Shown here piece by piece: positions 10,912 through 22,090 of a DNA stretch of 64,000 bases. This stretch comes from Xenoacremonium recifei (lineage: Eukaryota > Ascomycota > Sordariomycetes > Hypocreales > Nectriaceae): assembly GCA_012184525.1 (NCBI GenBank), contig WOFQ01000041.1, positions 186,001 through 250,000 of the forward strand, in the 5' to 3' direction. Below the pieces are notes generated by a model. That model saw only the letters and a program-made list of their open reading frames with translations, was not told where the DNA came from and made no database searches. Position 1 is the stretch's first letter; each line of letters opens with the position of its first letter. Position numbers and translations under genes: made by a program.

Positions 10912-12360
10912 CTATGAATTGCAAAGCTCTACTATGTTCTCTGGTACATAGACCTTCAAGATGCTGATTAGTTCATGCAAAGGGACCCAATCCAAGGTTC
11001 CATGAATAGTCCGAAGAGGATGCCCAGAGTACAATACGCGGGCATAATATGCTCCTTTAGCCTCCCAAACCTCCATGGCAATGTTGGATCCCATAGCTGG
11101 CCATCGTAGCTGCTGGATACCCAAGGCTCCAAGAATTGGACCCAAATCATTATCATGGATAAAAGTGTGCGCGTACACGTACTTTTGTTTTCTCTCTGGA
11201 AGAGCCTGAAGTCGGCCAACGATTTCTCCAATGAAGAGTCCTTCTGTGGCTTGAATATACTGAGCTGCGAGGGCATTGTTGCGCCAATAATGCTGCCACT
11301 CCCAGTCGCCAGCACGGAAGACCTCCTCGGCCTGGCTCCAGCTAACGCACTGAGAGGGGTCCGTAAAGTTACAGGGAAGGCTGTAGCCGTTGCACAATCG
11401 GGCTTGGAAGTTATCCGAGAAATGATCGAAAGTAGCTTGCCAGTCGGAGCTGGTGGCTCCAAGGATCTCTCCCAGAGACGCCCGAAGGTCAGCAGTCACG
11501 TTGAGATGCTCATTCCACTCGCTCGTGGATTGAATAGACGACAGAATGGAGCTTCGTGCGTCACAGGAATAGCCGCTGTTCACGGTGTCCACACCGCCGG
11601 ACTGCTGGTGGAGGGGAAGCGAGCCAGAGTAGGATGGCCACATGCCACGCATCACGCCGCCTGCGCTTTGTTGCGTGAGAGCAGAGGAGCTAGATCGCAG
11701 CCAAACCTTGTCGTTCGGGGCTCTCGGGATCAGACCCAGCTTCTCTCCATAAAGGGCCCAAAGGTCCCTCCCGTGTTGCATGCCGTCAAGCAGGCCGCCG
11801 GTAGTCAATTGCGGGAAGAAGCAAGTTGAGTTCACATAGGGCAGAGCATCCACGAACGGGTTGTTGGGATCAGTATACACATCTGCGAACATAGGAACTC
11901 CGTTGCCTCCATGGCCTTCTGCTGAGCCATATAAATATCCTTCAAATGTTGAACAGTCGAAGGGTTGGTTCTGGCGATGGTCAGCATGGCACCGTGGGTG
12001 GAAGAAATGAAGGAGAATTCAGACCTCTCCGCCAGGAGCCAGATTGTACATCGTGCGCCGTTGGTGGCGTTGAAGATACTCAAGATAAACAAGCTTAGCC
12101 GCACGATCAGAAGGCAGCTGATATCCTTCTACGCGAGGGTGTGGCATAGAGCAGTAGTCATAGATTCCGTAAGGTGAACCTTGTGAAGCCTTGTTGGCAG
12201 GGGCCTTGTAGACACCGCCATAAGTCCCAAGGCCGCTCTCACTGATGTATGACGTGTCATTGAGAAGAGGAGGATAGAACGTATCGACAGGCGACAGGTT
12301 GGCTGCGGCAACCAGCAGGCCCTGGAGCATGACGCTCAGCCCTATTTTATGAGCCGACAT
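10912..12360 (-). CDS. Secreted histidine acid phosphatase-like protein, 464 aa, one intron
   Basis: Exons are 12360-12025 and 11970-10912. The 54-nt phase-0 intron joins APGGE to NQPFDCS. The protein has a signal peptide (KIGLSVMLQGLLVAAANL). RHQRR at residues 98-102 corresponds to the RHG.R catalytic motif of branch-2 histidine phosphatases, and HDNDLGPILGALG near the C-terminus supplies the second histidine and proton-donor Asp of the HD motif. Several N-x-S/T sites and paired cysteines suit an extracellular enzyme. The family hydrolyses phosphomonoesters, and some members are phytases. The glycine of the canonical RHG is replaced by Gln, as in a fungal subfamily reading RHxxR. The true substrate is not evident. 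Three CACGTG boxes upstream suggest control by phosphate starvation. Confidence 0.88.
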
Positions 12361-12464
12361 TCTCACTGCAGAAGAGTCAGACTATTTACCGTGTGGCGAT
12401 CCCATCGGCTGTTGAATCTGCGAGTGAGGTTAGATGTATATATAGACGTAAATCCTGGGAGATC

Positions 12465-12659
12465 CACGTGCCATTGTGTTCGTCGCCCACGTGGAAGAAA
12501 GTCCGCGGATACATCGGCATGCATAGCCAAAGCGAACCTCGTTTCCTCTTGTGCTTTTAAGGTGGACGATCCGCAATCAGTCGTCGGTCAAGGTTGTCTT
12601 GTTTTCGCTTTGTGCAGTTGAAAGAGGCGGTCACTCATAGCAGATAATTCTGGCACGTG
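12465..12659. promoter_or_regulatory. Three CACGTG boxes upstream of the acid phosphatase gene
   Basis: CACGTG occurs at 12465-12470, 12488-12493 and 12654-12659, about 105 to 300 bp upstream of the phosphatase start at 12360. CACGTG is the core site of the phosphate-starvation bHLH regulators (yeast Pho4, Neurospora NUC-1). Three copies in 195 bp next to a secreted phosphatase is a coherent picture. Other bHLH factors bind the same hexamer, so the link is inferred. Confidence 0.6.
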
Positions 12660-13167
12660 GGGTGCTGGAGGAACAAGGGTCATGGATCTGCGGAAATGGA
12701 TGGAGCCACTGATTCCTCAAGGACAAATAAAGCCGGTTACCAGCTAGCTGGGCCCCCGGTATGAAATGAGGCATTTTCCGTACGCTGTTGAACCTTTTGC
12801 GCCTGCGATTGGCGACAATAGCAGCACCTCATCATATGAATACGCTCTGATACAAGCCGACTATACCCTAGAAAACGAAAATAAAGGCGCCCTTGTTCCC
12901 ACTGGAGTCGCAATCGGCCTCTCTTAGGCTAGCCTATGTCTAGCTCTGCCACAGATCTTACTTCTCGGTACCGGAGAAAGGCTGCGGATTCAGATACTTT
13001 GGTTTTTTTTTGTTTTTTTTTTTGTAATTCTTTTATTAGTTTAGATATTATCCAAGGATGTCTGTAGTATGCACTCCTATTGGATAAGACACATCGCCTT
13101 ATTGAGCAGACACCATACACACGTTACCAATATATTGGTTACCTCCTCCTCTCGAGACTTTTTAAAC

Positions 13168-14596
13168 TTACCGCCAGAAACGAATCACGTCTCTAAACAG
13201 TCCATTTGGCGTAGCAGGTGGTAGGGTGTCACGGTTTTCGGTATCCAGACCTGGATCATCAGATTCCTCAGATGTTGATTCTTCCGGAGACTTCCCATCC
13301 TGCATGTCATGCCATCTTTGCGAGCGATTACGAGCTCGAATCTTAAAAGGCTCCAAGAACCATTCCGCATCAAATCTAATTTCGAGAAAAATGTCGGCAA
13401 TCTCTTCCACGGTTGGAAAATGATGTACCACGGCAGGAGAAGGGTACAATCGATTATTTTCGAAGAAAACCCATGCTCGTTGTCGATAGATATCCCAGGG
13501 AAGCCGGAAGATCCTCGGGTCTGGAGGGCGAGGGACGAGAACTTGGTACATCTCTGGCCCCAGGTAGACGTTATCCTCGGTATTATCGTTGCGTCTGTTC
13601 AGACGAAAATGCGATGAGGCGAATGGGTTCGGTCCCTGTTCCGTTCCATGTACATCCTTAAACCATCGTCGGAGGCTCCTCAGGCCAGATGGTCCAGCGG
13701 TGGCTGATCGAAGAAACATCGTGGCCATGTCGAAACCGTAGTATACATTTTCGTGTACACCGCGAAGCCCCATATCTGAAACGTATGCTTCTGCGTTAAC
13801 GAAGAGATTGTCAGGGTAGAGCAACCCCTTTTGGTGGGATGAAACAGATCCTGTTGGTATGTCTGGTAGCCAGGAGTTGCCGCACTGCGCAGCCATGGCC
13901 GCATATAGAGATTCCAGATATCGGTGAGCACATTGAAAAGCTTCGCGCTCCCAAGGTAAGAAGTTGCGCCCCTCGTATTAATAAAGTCTTCTGTTGTTCC
14001 ATAGACTTTCATATCGATGAAATCTTTCTTGGGGATAACGTACCATGCAGAAGCTGAAAGCGTAAAAATGTCCTTAAGAATCGTTTCCTTTCTGTCCTAG
14101 TGAGGTTCGAAGCGTCAAACCGCACATTGATAACCCGATCTTTGAAAGTGAGTTGCGTTCGTATAAATGATAGCCTGCGCAGGCAGAGGAATTCTCGAGG
14201 CGGAAAGATAGCAGTAGCTTTGGTGAGATAATCCTCGATGAACAACCAGAGTCGAGTATACAATCTGTCCAGTTCATCAATCCGCGAATCATCGCGCAGA
14301 TCCAATGGGTTAGGGAGTTTCCGCGCTGCCCACAAGTCTGCATGCTTTTGAACCAAAATTGAGTAAGGTTCAGAGCCATTACCAGAAGGGAACAGGATGA
14401 TTCCCATGGCATCTTGCATCATATCGTCATCTAGTTCAAAACCGAGCTGTTTCCTGGTGATATACTTATTCGACGTAGTGTATTGCCACATCATCGTTGG
14501 CGAAGCTTGAATAAGGCTGTGGATGGATCGTTTTGACCAAATGGACATGAGAACTTCTACCAGAATCTCTGGAGGCAGCTTGTTGAAAGGATCCAT
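13168..14596 (-). pseudogene. F-box-like fungal protein, one intron and a probable frameshift
   Basis: Exon 1 (14596-14044) begins MDPFNKLPPEILVEVLMSIW, a typical N-terminal F-box helix, so the protein would recruit a target to an SCF ubiquitin ligase. A 53-nt phase-1 intron (13991-14043, GTACGT...AACAACAG) is followed by EDFINTRG. The frame then has to change at a run of four bases (13969-13972, GGGG on the minus strand). One extra G would continue into NFLPWEREAFQCAHRYLESLYAAM and the remaining 260 residues, which end at 13168. As written the run is one base short, so the gene is either broken or misassembled. A longer 103-nt intron that skips LPWERE would also give an open product, but it removes residues that look conserved. 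The downstream part (WLPDIP, LLYPDNLF, GFDMATMFLRS) is a continuous, natural sequence. Confidence 0.6.
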
Positions 14597-15387
14597 TGTG
14601 GTATGCTCTATCGACCTTTGACCGTGGAAAGCCACTATAGGGTTGGATGTGGAGCCGGTTAGAGTAGTGATTTCCTGCAGAAACCTCAGATAATGCTGAA
14701 GAGCACGAGCTAGGTCGTATAACAAGTTGTACGAGCGCGCGGAGGTCGATATTTGGTGCGAGTGTTCAAAGTCTTGTACAAGAAGAAATGAGAGCTTGAG
14801 GGAAATGCCATTAGATCTGACGATTTATATAAATCGCATCTCGCAGCCATGCATCTATCTCTCAGGGTCCCCTGGGACAGTGAACTTTCCTCCACCAAAG
14901 CCTCCAACCTCCAGAAAGTTACTATTTTGCGTCGATTCTCCATACCAAAAAGATGTTCTCTATTCCTCAGCAACCCTTTTTAGAAGTAGGTGTTGCGCTT
15001 ATATCCATACGCCGACTCTTTATCGGCTGCGGCATTCCGTGATCGGCAAGTCTGATTGCTCACTCCCTTATCGGAGCCGGCGTCGGTCCAGATCTCGGCT
15101 CTCACCCGGCCTCCACATCGGACGGCCCCCGAGCCGCGCCCAAAACTACACATTTTCCCCGCTACGTTGCTGGCGATCGGGATGAGCTCCCGACGCTTGT
15201 ATCGCCTTCTACCGACTACGGAAGAGAAAAAGACATCCTTCATCCTCAAATTTGAGCATAGTCGGTTTCTCAGTGTAACAAAGCTTTGGCTCGCGTATCC
15301 TGGTGGTTGTTACCTCAATTCACTCATTACATCGACTCATCCATCCTCTATCGCAGTGCAACCCTCCTTCAGAGATCCTCAGCTATC
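14597..15387. other. Intergenic, 0.8 kb, promoters of divergent genes
   Basis: This sits between the F-box-like gene and the aldolase, which point away from each other. No RNA gene or repeat was noticed; overlapping short frames look random. Confidence 0.5.
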
Positions 15388-16374
15388 ATGGGTTCTCAGT
15401 CTCAGCCTCATGTTCCCCCCGCTGGAGTTTGGTGTCCCGCTGTCTCATTCTTCGACCATGCCACCGACTCCCTTAACCTCGAGGCGCAAGCCAAGTACTT
15501 CTCCCATCTCGCTAAATCAGGCCTAACGGGCATCGTTGTTCTCGGCACCAACTCAGAGGCATTTCTGTTGACTCGTGAGGAGCGATCTCAACTCATTTCC
15601 ACCGCCCGCAAGGCTGTTGGCCCATCAGTACCCCTAATGGCCGGTGTTGGTGCGCATTCCACAAAGCAGACGCTTCAGCTGGCTGAGGACGCCGCTGCCG
15701 CCGGTGCGGACTATCTGCTCGTACTGCCTCCGGCATACTTCGGCAAAGCCACCAATATGAACGTGGTGAAGCGGTTTTTCTTGGAAGTTGCTGCCAAGGC
15801 GCCGCTCCCTGTGGTCATTTACAACTTCCCCGGTGTCTGCAACGGTGTTGATATCGATTCTGAGACGATCACTTCTATCGTCCGCGAGAGCGCTGCCGCG
15901 AGCCCCAATGGTGTCTCCAATGTTGTGGGAGTGAAGCTGACCTGTGGATCTGTTGGCAAAATCACCCGTCTGGGCGCGACTTTCAAGCCCGAAGAATTTG
16001 CGACGTTGGGAGGACAGTCTGATTTCCTCATCGGCGGACTGGCAGCTGGCAGCTCAGGATGCATTGCAGCTTTTGCCAACGTCTTCCCCAAGCTGAGCAT
16101 CACCATCTACAACTTGTACAAGGAGGGCAAGTTGGATGAGGCTATGAAGCTCCAAAAGATTGCGGCTCTTGCTGAGAGTCCTTGCAAGAGCGGCATCGCT
16201 TCTACGAAGTATGCTGTCTCTTGCTATTCGGCGAAGCTGGCAGGTATCGAGGGCGCGGAGGCGATGTTGCACCCCCGACACCCCTACGAGCCTCTGGGAG
16301 AAGCAGCCAAGAAGCCCGTCCATGAACTGATGGCCGAAGCTTCCCAGATCGAGCAAAAGCTCCAGTCATCTTAA
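15388..16374 (+). CDS. DapA-family aldolase (4-hydroxy-2-oxoglutarate aldolase / 2-keto-3-deoxy-sugar-acid aldolase type), 328 aa
   Basis: This is a single exon. The ATG at 15388 was chosen because it begins MGSQSQPHVPPAGVWCPAV, the usual start of fungal members; an upstream in-frame ATG would add a poorly supported extension. The fold is a class I TIM-barrel aldolase. GTNSE at residues 53-57 is the GTTGE-like pyruvate carboxylate site, Tyr145 in VVIYNFPG is the catalytic tyrosine, and Lys183 in VVGVKLTC forms the Schiff base. Fungal relatives include the L-threo-3-deoxy-hexulosonate aldolase of galacturonate breakdown and proteins resembling animal HOGA1, which splits 4-hydroxy-2-oxoglutarate at the end of hydroxyproline catabolism. 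The neighbouring proline dehydrogenase and P5C reductase favour the second role, but this is inference from context. Confidence 0.9.
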   Translation: MGSQSQPHVPPAGVWCPAVSFFDHATDSLNLEAQAKYFSHLAKSGLTGIVVLGTNSEAFLLTREERSQLISTARKAVGPSVPLMAGVGAHSTKQTLQLAEDAAAAGADYLLVLPPAYFGKATNMNVVKRFFLEVAAKAPLPVVIYNFPGVCNGVDIDSETITSIVRESAAASPNGVSNVVGVKLTCGSVGKITRLGATFKPEEFATLGGQSDFLIGGLAAGSSGCIAAFANVFPKLSITIYNLYKEGKLDEAMKLQKIAALAESPCKSGIASTKYAVSCYSAKLAGIEGAEAMLHPRHPYEPLGEAAKKPVHELMAEASQIEQKLQSS

Positions 16375-17022
16375 ATGTGATGGAAACGGTAGACGGGACG
16401 GATTGGAACAAAAACGTAGAGAGATGGTAAAGACCTGGTGGCCTGGCGAACGATAACCAGGCTCTTGTGCTGATCCCAGGCATGAACTCTGGGGTGCATC
16501 AGATAAAGGAGAGAGTACCTAGAGAAGTTTAAAATAAGTAAAAGCGCCGCGCGCAAAGCATTTTAAATGAGCTCCCACCGAGTACCGAGTTGATCTTCGC
16601 AAATACTCAAAGCGGCCCCGGAGGGGTTATTCTCAACCAAACGAGGAGGCAACTCCCTATTATGTTCAGTTGCACTGGGGCAATCTGATTCAACGGAAAA
16701 ATCGCTCATCTATATATTCTATTGATGCATCACTAAGAAACCCAATTGCGAACACTGATCACTGGCCAACTTCCAATGCCTTCTGTTGAAGATAAGCATG
16801 TGGATATCTAGGGTCCCTGGAAAGTCCCTGGAATTATCGCCACACGCCGTATTCCCGCCGTATGTGACCCGATTGGCGGAGAACTTACCCCGCCTCCAGG
16901 ACTCCGCGCGTAGAGAGAGCATGGCTGGGAGATAAAGCAACTTGGAGATAGCCTGGTGGAAAACGACTCCGTGCCTCACTCTCCTCCTCATCCGATACCG
17001 CTGCACAGGGAACGCCGCAGCA
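16375..17022. other. Intergenic, no gene seen
   Basis: A 0.65 kb gap between the aldolase and the regulator on the same strand. It holds the presumed terminator and promoter. No repeat or RNA gene was noticed. Confidence 0.5.
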
Positions 17023-19647
17023 ATGCCTCCAAGTCGCAAGAGAAGCCGAACGACAGAGTACTCCGAGCCAACCGGGCAGAGCGGGAAGGTTTCTAAGCGT
17101 TCATGCAACGCGTAAGTACATCCGCTGCCACAAATGCGCTGCTCACTGCAAGTACCATCGATCAAATGATCCCACTGACAGCCCATATCTAGATGCTCGC
17201 GATGCCGCCGCCAAAAGATAAAATGTTCAGGGACACATCCCTGTGAGGCATGTAAGAAGCGAAGGCTTTCGTGCGATTTTGACTCCCGGGATCAAAAGAT
17301 CTTGGTAACGAAACGGTATGTCGGCATCATCCACTCACACCTGTGATAAGACTCTAACAGGTCCAGATACATCTTAGAGTTGCAAGACAAGATCGCTCAA
17401 CTTGAAGGCCTTCAAGAAGGCGATAACACTGTCTTATGTGCCACACCCAGCCTTAATAATGCCAGCCCAGTTGCTCGTCGGATAGAAGCGGATTGTGGGT
17501 GATATTATGTTTATCTTCCAGGATCGTCAGTACTAATTATCTCGCTTCAGCCACTGAAAGGAGCTTTGGGCGCTCAGGGATGGAAGAAGATTCAATGGCT
17601 TTTGAATCTGGACGCCATGATGGTGTAGAGGAAAGCGGTGCACCTCCAGCAATGTTGGACCCAGTCGCTTCATCTCTGATCAATCCGCTATCTTCCGCTC
17701 GGGCTTTTATGTTTACAGATGACGGGAGAACCTGTCAGTTGAACTGACCCAAAGCTACCGACAATTGCTAATTCTTGAGAGACAGACCATCTAGGAACGT
17801 CTTCAAATTGGTCTTTCACCAGAAGAGTCCTTATCATGACACACAACTATATCCACGGAAGATCCGTTCCAACTTCGAGTCTCCTTTTTGACGCCGCAGC
17901 TTATGACATTGGATGGAACGGCTCCCGAAAGGCGCTTGGTCCTGACGCACCCATTCTTCCCAGCCTCGAACACGCAATCTATCTCATCAACGCCGTCAAG
18001 TTCCACTGTGGGCTCTTCTTTCACCTCTTTCACGAAGAGACTCTGATGGCAAAGTTGTACGACTTTTATGCTGACCCCCAAGAGGGCGCAGAGACAGCGG
18101 ATATGTGGTATATCCAACTCCTAATCATCTTAGCCTTTGGGAAAGCATTTGTTGGTAAGAGGACGGATGACAAAAGGCCTCATGGCGCCGAGCTCTTTAT
18201 TAGAGCGTTTCAGCTACTCCCAGATCTAGACAATCTTTGGAAAGAGCCAATACCAGCAATAGAGACCCTCGTCTGCATCTCACTGTATCTCCAATGCCTG
18301 GACTATCGTCATTCAGCGCACAATTATGTAAGTACAAAACCCTGGACCAATTCTTCAGGTTATTGACCTCCGCCAGATCGGCCAAGCGATGAGAATGGCC
18401 TTGTCTCAGGGAATGCACGCAGATATGCCTGTTCAACACCTGGGAGAGATAACTGTGGAGCGATGCCGACGAATCTGGTGGACGATATATGTTTTGGATC
18501 GAGAAATGACCTCTCTGATGGGCCTCCCTCAGTCCATCCAGGATGATGATATCTGCCCGCAGTTCCCCAACTTCTCGGGTTCAAAGCAGAGGGTAGCGGC
18601 TCTCGAAATGCAAGTCAAGTTTTCTCAGACCATAGCCACCATCAACAGAGGTCAGTGGCTCCGATGCCGGTCAAAAACTCTCACACTGACCAGAGTAGGG
18701 GTATATGGAGCGGACGGACGCATGCACAGGAGATTTCTCACCAGCACTAAAACAGTCCTGGAGAGTATTGCAAACCTGGCTGAAGAACTCCAACGCTCGT
18801 TTCCCATCCATACGGACAAATCTTTGACCGGAATCTCTCGCACATCTGCTTATCTGCATCTGCTGCATCACCAGGTAGGTCTCCCTTCGATAAGTCGTGG
18901 GCGGTAATGGCTGACGTATCCTATCCAGTGCATTGCCCTTACGACAAGACCCCTCCTTTTCTGCTTCCTCAAAATACGGATTGAGTCTCAAGGGTCGTAT
19001 TTTGACACTCTTACATCTTCAAAAACCGTGTGGAATCTCCTGAAGATGTGTATTGAGTCGTCCCAGCAAATGATCAATATCCTAAATAGCCTCCAGTCTC
19101 AAGGGCTCTTAGGTAACTTGGATCTCGTCCCTTTCTGCCGCATTATGCTTATCTATTCTTTAAAGAAACGTTCCTCCCATTTGACCTCGAGTCCCTCTTC
19201 GTATCGACGGTCAACCTGGTCCTAGGCCCTGCTCTTCATCCCCATCTCCTAGAAAATCGCGCTTCCTGGATATTCAAGGCATATGGTGTCTTCGATGAGA
19301 TGATCGCGGCTGGAAATCGAGTAGCAGAATTTCGCAAGTCCGAACTTCAGCAGCTAGAAGATCTTCTAGCTCGGTTGCCAAGTCGCGACTCACAACCTCT
19401 GTCGCCTCCTGTGCCTCCAGGACCAACACGTGACCTTGATACTGAGCTACTATCCAACTCGTCATTAGTGATGCCGGCTCATCACATTCAGAATGAGCTC
19501 CTGCCCTCTCCAATCTCAGGAGTGTTTGGTGGAATGCAGTTTGATACCGGGCTCACTGCTACACAGATTATGGATATGGCGAATTCGATTGACGCAGCTG
19601 ACACGGACTGGATGTCGCACACCATGATGGAGCATAGCATTTGGTAA
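17023..19647 (+). CDS. Zn2Cys6 transcription factor, 728 aa, eight introns
   Basis: Exons are 17023-17111, 17193-17315, 17361-17494, 17551-17733, 17786-18327, 18377-18650, 18699-18874, 18929-19112 and 19166-19647; every join keeps phase. The N-terminus is basic, followed by the binuclear cluster C31-x2-C-x6-C-x5-C-x2-C-x6-C57, a linker and a short coiled coil (YILELQDKIAQLEG). The fungal-specific regulatory domain runs from about residue 170 (TYHLGTSSNWSF) through YIGQAMRMALSQGMH, RRIWWTIYVLDREM and INRGVYGADGR. The C-terminus is less ordered. Intron 5 (18328-18376) must end at CGCCAG, since the nearer AG would give a 31-nt intron. The gene lies between the aldolase and the proline genes, all on the plus strand, so it is a candidate pathway regulator comparable in position to PrnA of the Aspergillus proline cluster. 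Orthology is not shown. Confidence 0.92.
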
Positions 19648-20261
19648 TAGAAGATGCGAGTTTTAAATCAAGGATATTCCGAGTCATTTTACGTTATGTG
19701 GGTGGCAAAATAAATAATAGCATTTCAATACAACTGCTATTCGACAAATACGTATACAATTATATCAAGAATGACAATGATATTTTCTTCGTCTTGATAG
19801 TCTTAAGTGTCCATAAGGGACAGCTATTTGGACTGTTGTTTGACAATGAGATAACGGAATCATACCCGTAGTATGCAACAAGCGCACCAATCTAGACGAT
19901 TAATCGGTTCCCGCAATCGGGAGCCCTTCCGAAGCCTTCAATCGGGTATCGACGGCCCGTCTCCCAACCCCACGTTTCTTTGGGGCCTATCATTCCATCG
20001 TCCTAAGTAGCACCTGAGCTACGGGCATGATAGTACTCACAGGCCATTGCCGTCTGCACGGAGGAGATCGTTAACTTCTTAACTAATTGCCCCGCACTCG
20101 CTTTCACGGTCTCCGGCATTACTCCCGCTAGGTAGTAAGCCGTAGCATCAGTTGCAAGAGACGCAGGGTCTAGAGCCTTATCAGTTCAAGGTAGATAAAG
20201 AAGCTTACTCCAAATCGTTCAGTAATTCACGGCACAACGCATCTTCTTGACGCTGCTCAAG
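19648..20261. other. Intergenic, no gene seen
   Basis: 0.6 kb containing AT-rich sequence after the regulator stop codon and then the presumed promoter of proline dehydrogenase. No named motif is assigned. Confidence 0.5.
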
Positions 20262-21711
20262 ATGAGTTCTTCCAGAGTACTTGGGCTTTGGAGAGATCCT
20301 CCTCGCAATCTAACCGGACTCATATCTTCTCTGAAATCATCAAGTCCCCTAGCTCAAGCATGCTACTCTACACTGAAGGTGGTTCAGAAAGATGTTGCGC
20401 CAGAGATCCCTCAGTCGCCGCTATCGTCGTTGCCGAACACGGTCCTGCTTCGTTCTCTGATGATCAACACTGTATCATCGAAACCCTACCTCCTAGGACC
20501 TTCGCTTGCCATAATGTCTTTTCTCTCAAACCCGAAGAGAGGAGCTTTTTTTAATCCAGACCGCAATTTCATCCTACATTGGATATTGAAGGGCACTTTC
20601 TACAAACAGTTTTGCACGGGCGAGACAACGCTAGAAACGAGAGCTAAGATGGACGAGTTCAAAAGCATGGGCTTCCGGGGCACGATTCTGACCTTCGCTC
20701 GAGAAACCACTGAGTCTGAAGGCGCCAAAGATGTGAACGCAAATGCTCCCTGCCCGAGTATTGAAGGATGGCGCAAGTCAACACTGGTCAGTGCTGGGCT
20801 CCTCCAAGACGGAGATCAGCTAGCGATCAAGTAAGTTATAAAGCTTTCTAACTTTGCACTTCGTAGACCTTTGCTAACCTGGCCTCTACCAAAGACTTAC
20901 TGGTGCTGGACCGCGGGTCAACAAAGCGCTCGCTGCTAACCAGCTGCCTTCACAGCAAATGATGGACGCCTTGTATGAGATTGCTATGATGTGCAAGGCC
21001 CGAGGGGCTCGCATCATAGTTGATGCAGAGTCACAGGAGTTTCAAGCTGGTATTGATAAGGTAGCGATGCATCTTATGGAAAAGTACAACCGAGAAGGGT
21101 CGGCCATGATCTTCAACACGTACCAAGCATACTTGAAGGGCACGCCAAGAAACATCGCGAATCATCTTGCCCAGGCTCTCGAGTCAGGCTTTACTCATGG
21201 ACTCAAACTGGTCAGAGGAGCTTACTTGTCCTCGGAGGTTAGATCCTTGGTGCATGATACCAAGCAGGACACGGACGACTGCTACGACAGCATCATAAAA
21301 GGGGCTTTACAACAAGAATTTGCGGATTTCGGTGGTCAAGGATCCAAACCGTTTCCCTCCGTCAACCTCCTTCTGGCAAGCCATAATAAGAAGAGTATTA
21401 TGGCTGCCTATGATATGTATCAACGTCGGATTCAGGCGAACCTGCCAACAGTACCAGTTGGGTTTGCACAATTGCAGGGAATGTCCGACGAAGTCAGCTT
21501 TACTCTCCTCCAACTCATCAATCAAGACGACCCATCAGCTCCTGAGGTGTATAAGTGTTCAACATGGGGCACATTGGGGGAGTGCATTGCCTACCTGGGC
21601 CGACGAGCTTTCGAGAACAGGGATGCCGCTTCTCGGACACAGGACGAGTACAATGCGCTGAAGTCAGAGGCTTGGAGGAGGTTGAAGGCCACTATGCTGT
21701 TACGGAACTAG
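20262..21711 (+). CDS. Proline dehydrogenase (proline oxidase), 461 aa, one intron
   Basis: Exons are 20262-20830 and 20895-21711. The 64-nt phase-2 intron joins LAIK to LTGAGPR. The enzyme is an FAD-linked mitochondrial dehydrogenase that converts proline to pyrroline-5-carboxylate. The first 40 residues are rich in Arg, Ser and hydrophobics with no acidic cluster, which suits a mitochondrial presequence. Barrel motifs in order are GFRGTILTFARE, RIIVDAESQ, MIFNTYQAYLKG, GLKLVRGAYLSSE, LLLASHNKKS and the C-terminal YLGRRAFENRD, which holds the arginine pair that binds the proline carboxylate. Length fits fungal members. A hydroxyproline dehydrogenase (PRODH2-like) is possible given the aldolase next door; nothing visible separates the two. 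Confidence 0.93.
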
Positions 21712-22090
21712 CTTAGCCGTATTATCTTCATGCCACAGGGCACGACTTGACGAATCTGGTTTAACCTATGAACTGAATATTTTACAGGATTGATACTTAC
21801 CCCCAATCCGCCTGTTTCTTAGTATGATGATCATTGCGCTGTATCGCGACTTTTCCGCAGTAACTAGACCCAGTGTTATCCATTTGCTCCGGCTATTAAT
21901 TCCGTTCCAATGCAGAGCTTCTGATGCTCCGCTGTCCAGAATCAGGCATGTACCCCTCTTTTATCGGCAACAAACTCCGGCTTCGGCAAGGGAGGCTTTC
22001 CCGAGAGGAAGCCCATCTTAGTGAGAGTATCGCTGATAAGGTCTGCAAGTCTGTAACACAAAGGCTTGCCTTTCAACAAACTGCATCAAT
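21712..22090. other. Intergenic between proline dehydrogenase and P5C reductase
   Basis: A short gap of 379 bp between co-oriented genes. It contains no gene. Confidence 0.5.

Noticed and set aside
14006..14043. A 38-nt intron in the F-box-like gene
   Set aside because: Phase fits, but it is shorter than usual; a 53-nt intron with the same donor gives a normal size and the same frame.
18328..18358. A 31-nt intron in the first Zn2Cys6 gene
   Set aside because: Too short; the 49-nt version ending at 18376 gives the conserved YIGQAMRMAL.
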